Below are positions 61,366-64,000 of a stretch of 64,000 bases of DNA, one piece after another (position 1 is the first letter of the stretch; each line of letters starts with the position of its first letter). The DNA is from Terriglobia bacterium (GTDB taxonomy: Bacteria > Acidobacteriota > Terriglobia > Terriglobales > Acidobacteriaceae). The notes beneath the pieces were generated by a model. It saw only the letters and a list, made by a program, of their open reading frames with translations, did not search any database and was not told the origin of the DNA. Location of the stretch: positions 19,326-83,325 of the forward strand of contig JAVUPY010000062.1 of the NCBI GenBank assembly GCA_032252755.1, in the 5' to 3' direction. The position numbers and the translations under genes were made by a program.

Positions 61366-62451
61366 TCACTTCTTCTTTTTATCCAACCGTTCCAGTACTG
61401 CTCCGACAACCAGCGGTAGCCCAACTGTCGCATCAAGGAACAACTCTCCGAACTTTCCACCTTCTTCCGGCGGCACGAACTTGCCCCAGGAAATCGCCTC
61501 CTGGTAGGGCGAGCCGGAGAGGCCGCCCCAGTGAACGGGCTCGGGGCAAATGCGCAGGCCGTAGTGATAGCGCTTGAGCGGCAGGTCTTCCCCGCCCCGG
61601 CGTACGCGCAGGTCTATGTACGGCCCGAATTGCTGAGACCAATTGCGCGGAACTCCGCCACCGATGGTGAAGATGCCGAGCCGCTTCTGCTTCAGCAGGG
61701 TGTCGGCAAAGTGATTCATGTCGAGAAATGGATTGAACTGGATCTCCGGCCGCCCGGCGCGCTTGCGCTTGCCATTGTGGACAGCCAAGTCGAGGCCCAT
61801 TTCGGAGTCGCTGAAGGCCGGCACAAACACCGGAACGCCCCTCTCGTAGGCAGACTTCAGGATGCCGCGCCCACGCACCTTCTCGCTGAGGTATTTCCCG
61901 ATCAGGTGGTTCAACCGCCACGAGCACATTACTTCGTTCTCGGCGTCCCAAGCCTCGAGGATCTTGGAGACGATCCCCTCGACGAAGTTCAGATTCGTCT
62001 CCGGCTCCAGCGTGTCGTAGACGCGGTTGTAACCGGCCTCGTAGAGTTCGACGTCGTTCATCTTCTCGTCATAGACGAAGTGAGCTTTCCCGGCGGCTTC
62101 TACCAGTCCGTGCGCCATCAACGCGCCGGTCGAGACAATGGCGTTCACGATCCCACGGTCGATCAACTCGGTGATGATTAGCCCCTGCTTGGCGACCGTC
62201 ATGGCGCCAGCAAGCGTCATCACCCTGAAAGCATCTTTGTCGCGAGCCATGGCTTCGAGCACGTCGGCGCACTGTCCGACCTGCCGGGCGGTGAACGCGG
62301 TCCGGCCCATGGCGCGCACGAGGTCGTCGATACCCTTGATCTTGGAGAGATCGAGCGGCTCCAGTGGTGTCAGCTTGTCGGAGATGGGGTCGTGGAGAGC
62401 TCGGTTAACGGCTCCGTCTGCAGACTTCTTCGTCTTCTTCTTGTCGGGCAC
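61366..62451 (-). CDS. Deoxyhypusine synthase-like protein with Arg at the catalytic Lys position
   Basis: This 361-residue protein is a bacterial deoxyhypusine-synthase relative: MTLAGAMTVAKQGLIITELI near residue 82, VSTGALMAHGLVEAAGKAHF near residue 107, and GIFTIGGGVPRNWSQQFGPY near 260-279. In DHS the glycine triplet is followed by the Lys that binds the butyl group; here that place is Arg269. Bacterial relatives can act as homospermidine synthases. The GTG at 62451 has GAGG upstream and starts a charged DKKKTKKSADG tail; the open frame to 62517 is less likely. It lies among polyamine genes, convergent with PvlArgDC. Confidence 0.88.
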   Translation of the reverse strand: MPDKKKTKKSADGAVNRALHDPISDKLTPLEPLDLSKIKGIDDLVRAMGRTAFTARQVGQCADVLEAMARDKDAFRVMTLAGAMTVAKQGLIITELIDRGIVNAIVSTGALMAHGLVEAAGKAHFVYDEKMNDVELYEAGYNRVYDTLEPETNLNFVEGIVSKILEAWDAENEVMCSWRLNHLIGKYLSEKVRGRGILKSAYERGVPVFVPAFSDSEMGLDLAVHNGKRKRAGRPEIQFNPFLDMNHFADTLLKQKRLGIFTIGGGVPRNWSQQFGPYIDLRVRRGGEDLPLKRYHYGLRICPEPVHWGGLSGSPYQEAISWGKFVPPEEGGKFGELFLDATVGLPLVVGAVLERLDKKKK

Positions 62452-62534
62452 GTTGCTACCTCGGAAAGAGAGCTGATGAGAATATTCCAAAGTAAATTGT
62501 GCGGGAGATGAAAGCAAGCACTCAGCAAAACGAC

Positions 62535-62612
62535 AGGTGCGAGGTACGAGGTACGAGGCAAAGCCTAAAACAACTTGTTGTACGTCGTACTAGCACCTCG
62601 TACCTCGCACCT
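62535..62612. repeat. AGGTGCGAGGTACGAGG palindromic repeat
   Basis: AGGTGCGAGGTACGAGG (62535-62551) and CCTCGTACCTCGCACCT (62596-62612) are perfect 17-base inverted arms. One arm also forms the miaB 3' end at 43797-43823. Confidence 0.8.
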
Positions 62613-62659
62613 GCTGTGCTGATGCTGAATGCTTTGTTATCCTTTCACCCAGGAGCACC

Positions 62660-63559
62660 ATGTCCGACAAGTTCAATGTTGGCCTTATCCAGATGCACTG
62701 TTCGCCCGAGCCTGACGACAATGTTGCGCGCGCGGTGGCGCATGTGCGTGAGGCCGCGAAGCGCGGAGCGGAAGTCATCTGCCTGCCCGAGCTATTCAAG
62801 ACTCAGTACTTCTGCCAGCGCGAAGAGCACTCGTTCTTCGATCTCGCCGAGCCGATTCCGGGGCCGACGACGAAGATATTTGCCGACCTTGCGCGCGAGT
62901 TGAAAGTCACGGTCGTCGTGTCGTTGTTCGAGCGGCGCGCTCCGGGGCTGTATCACAATACGGCGGCGGTTCTCGGGCCGAGCGGAAACTTGGAAGGCAT
63001 CTACCGCAAGATGCACATTCCCGACGATCCGCTCTATTACGAGAAGTTCTACTTCACTCCGGGCGATCTCGGCTACAAGGTCTTTGATGTTCCGCAAGGC
63101 AAGATCGGAACGCTCGTCTGCTGGGACCAGTGGTATCCCGAAGGCGCTCGACTGACGGCTTTGCAGGGCGCGCATGTGCTGTTTTATCCGACGGCTATTG
63201 GTTGGCATCCTGACGAGAAAGCGGAGTGGGGCGAGGCGCAGCACGATGCATGGCGAACCATCCAGCGCTCACACGCGATCGCCAATGGCGTTTACGTTGC
63301 TGCCGTCAATCGCGTTGGACACGAGCAGGGCGATGTTCGCGGAAATCGTGCGGAGGGCAAAGGACTCGAATTCTGGGGCGGCTCGTTCCTGGCCGATCCA
63401 TTTGGCCGCGTCATTGCCGAAGCCAGTCACGACAAAGAAGAAATCCTGATCGGTGAAGTGAACTTGAAGACGATGGAAGAGATACGGCGCAATTGGCCGT
63501 TCCTGCGCGACCGAAGAATCGATTCTTACGCGCCCATCACGAGCAGATTAATTGACTAG
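62660..63559 (+). CDS. aguB: N-carbamoylputrescine amidase AguB
   Basis: AguB hydrolyses N-carbamoylputrescine to putrescine. The 299-residue nitrilase-fold protein has the Glu-Lys-Cys triad: Glu44 in CLPELFKTQYFCQ, Lys117 in IYRKMHIPDDP and Cys154 in VCWDQWYPEGAR. HAIANGVYVAAVNRVGHE also matches AguB. The stop overlaps the aguA start by eight bases, so the two are co-translated. Confidence 0.95.
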   Translation: MSDKFNVGLIQMHCSPEPDDNVARAVAHVREAAKRGAEVICLPELFKTQYFCQREEHSFFDLAEPIPGPTTKIFADLARELKVTVVVSLFERRAPGLYHNTAAVLGPSGNLEGIYRKMHIPDDPLYYEKFYFTPGDLGYKVFDVPQGKIGTLVCWDQWYPEGARLTALQGAHVLFYPTAIGWHPDEKAEWGEAQHDAWRTIQRSHAIANGVYVAAVNRVGHEQGDVRGNRAEGKGLEFWGGSFLADPFGRVIAEASHDKEEILIGEVNLKTMEEIRRNWPFLRDRRIDSYAPITSRLID

Positions 63560-64000
63560 CCAAGAACACTTCCCTTCCTCTCTTGGTTACCGCATGCCGG
63601 CGGAGTGGGCTGCGCATGAGGCCACGTGGCTGGGGTGGCCGCACAACCGGTCTGACTGGCCCGGGAAGTTCGAGCCGATTCCGTACGTCTATGCCGAGAT
63701 CGTGCGGAACCTCGCACGCGGCGAGCGAGTCGAGATCATCGTGCAGGACGCGGCGCACGAGGCCAAAGCACGCGAGGTGCTCAGGCTTAGCAACGTCGTT
63801 GCCGAGAGCGGGAAGAATCTCAGGTTCCATCGCTGGCCGACGAATCGCGGCTGGCTGCGCGATTCCGGGCCAATCTTCGTCACGCGGAAGTCGAAGCAGA
63901 ATCCGGTCGTGATCAACAACTGGCGTTTCAATGCCTGGGCAAAATACGGGAACTGGAAGCTCGACAACCAGGTTCCCGAGCACGTGCAGAAGCTCACGGG
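63552..64000 (+). CDS. aguA: Agmatine deiminase AguA, C-terminus cut by window edge
   Basis: AguA converts agmatine to N-carbamoylputrescine. About 149 residues are visible to the window edge, so over half of the 340-370 residues is missing. YRMPAEWAAHEATWLGWPHN at the start, WLRDSGPIFV near residue 98, and NWRFNAWAKYG near 119 are agmatine deiminase landmarks. The TTG at 63552 overlaps aguB and includes the usual residues before YRMPAEW; ATG 63594 is the alternative. It is the second gene of an aguBA pair. Confidence 0.93.
   Translation, partial: MTSQEHFPSSLGYRMPAEWAAHEATWLGWPHNRSDWPGKFEPIPYVYAEIVRNLARGERVEIIVQDAAHEAKAREVLRLSNVVAESGKNLRFHRWPTNRGWLRDSGPIFVTRKSKQNPVVINNWRFNAWAKYGNWKLDNQVPEHVQKLT

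Overview
The window is a gene-dense chromosomal stretch with high G+C coding sequence. Gene content and the many short palindromic intergenic repeats suggest a member of the Acidobacteriota (Terriglobia / Koribacter-like). That placement is inferred from family resemblance, not from a marker search. No rRNA, tRNA, CRISPR array, phage or intact insertion sequence is visible. Genes at both edges are cut by the window (nagZ on the left, aguA on the right).

Layout. 1-5.4 kb: nagZ (partial), mutS, a frameshifted secreted RidA-like gene and a GalT-family protein lacking the usual nucleophilic histidine. 5.4-8.9 kb: a blaI-blaR1 pair and an HtrA/Deg protease, each preceded by the same AACTAA-N4-TTAGTT operator. 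9-14.6 kb: the haem operon hemX-hemA-hemC-hemD behind a CRP/FNR-type site, then a DAHP synthase. 15-24.5 kb: small hypotheticals, a secreted DsrE / solute-binding protein / di-haem cytochrome c operon, a GbsR-type regulator with a palindromic operator, and a soluble PAS histidine kinase. 24.7-29.4 kb: S46 peptidase, citrate synthase, a MddA-like methyltransferase and a dehydrogenase remnant. 29.9-34.2 kb: a gene-poor accessory stretch with repeats, a lipocalin, a VIT-family transporter and a 26-residue membrane peptide. 34.2-45 kb: a PRC/MgtE-N/CBS protein, NUDIX and BtuF-like genes, an IscU-like scaffold lacking one Cys, a GAF-TonB protein, an RsbW/RsbV pair, a class C beta-lactamase-like hydrolase, a DUF151 nuclease and miaB.

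45-54.7 kb: pdxT and pdxS (PLP synthase, split by about 7 kb), a MarR-GNAT fusion with a palindromic operator, and a sulfur-relay operon (rhodanese-metallo-beta-lactamase / TusA / DsrE-like) next to a free rhodanese. 54.8-64 kb: an aminotransferase behind a candidate structured RNA leader, a secreted metallophosphoesterase, an atypical Nramp transporter, a LysR regulator and a polyamine locus. The polyamine locus holds pyruvoyl arginine decarboxylase, a deoxyhypusine-synthase-like enzyme, N-carbamoylputrescine amidase and agmatine deiminase. Together these encode arginine to agmatine to N-carbamoylputrescine to putrescine, plus a possible aminobutyl-transfer step.

Two themes recur. Sulfur chemistry appears in three places: the DsrE/cytochrome operon, MddA, and the rhodanese/TusA/DsrE operon. 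At least five families of dispersed palindromic repeats fill the intergenic space, and one of them supplies the stop codon and last residues of miaB.
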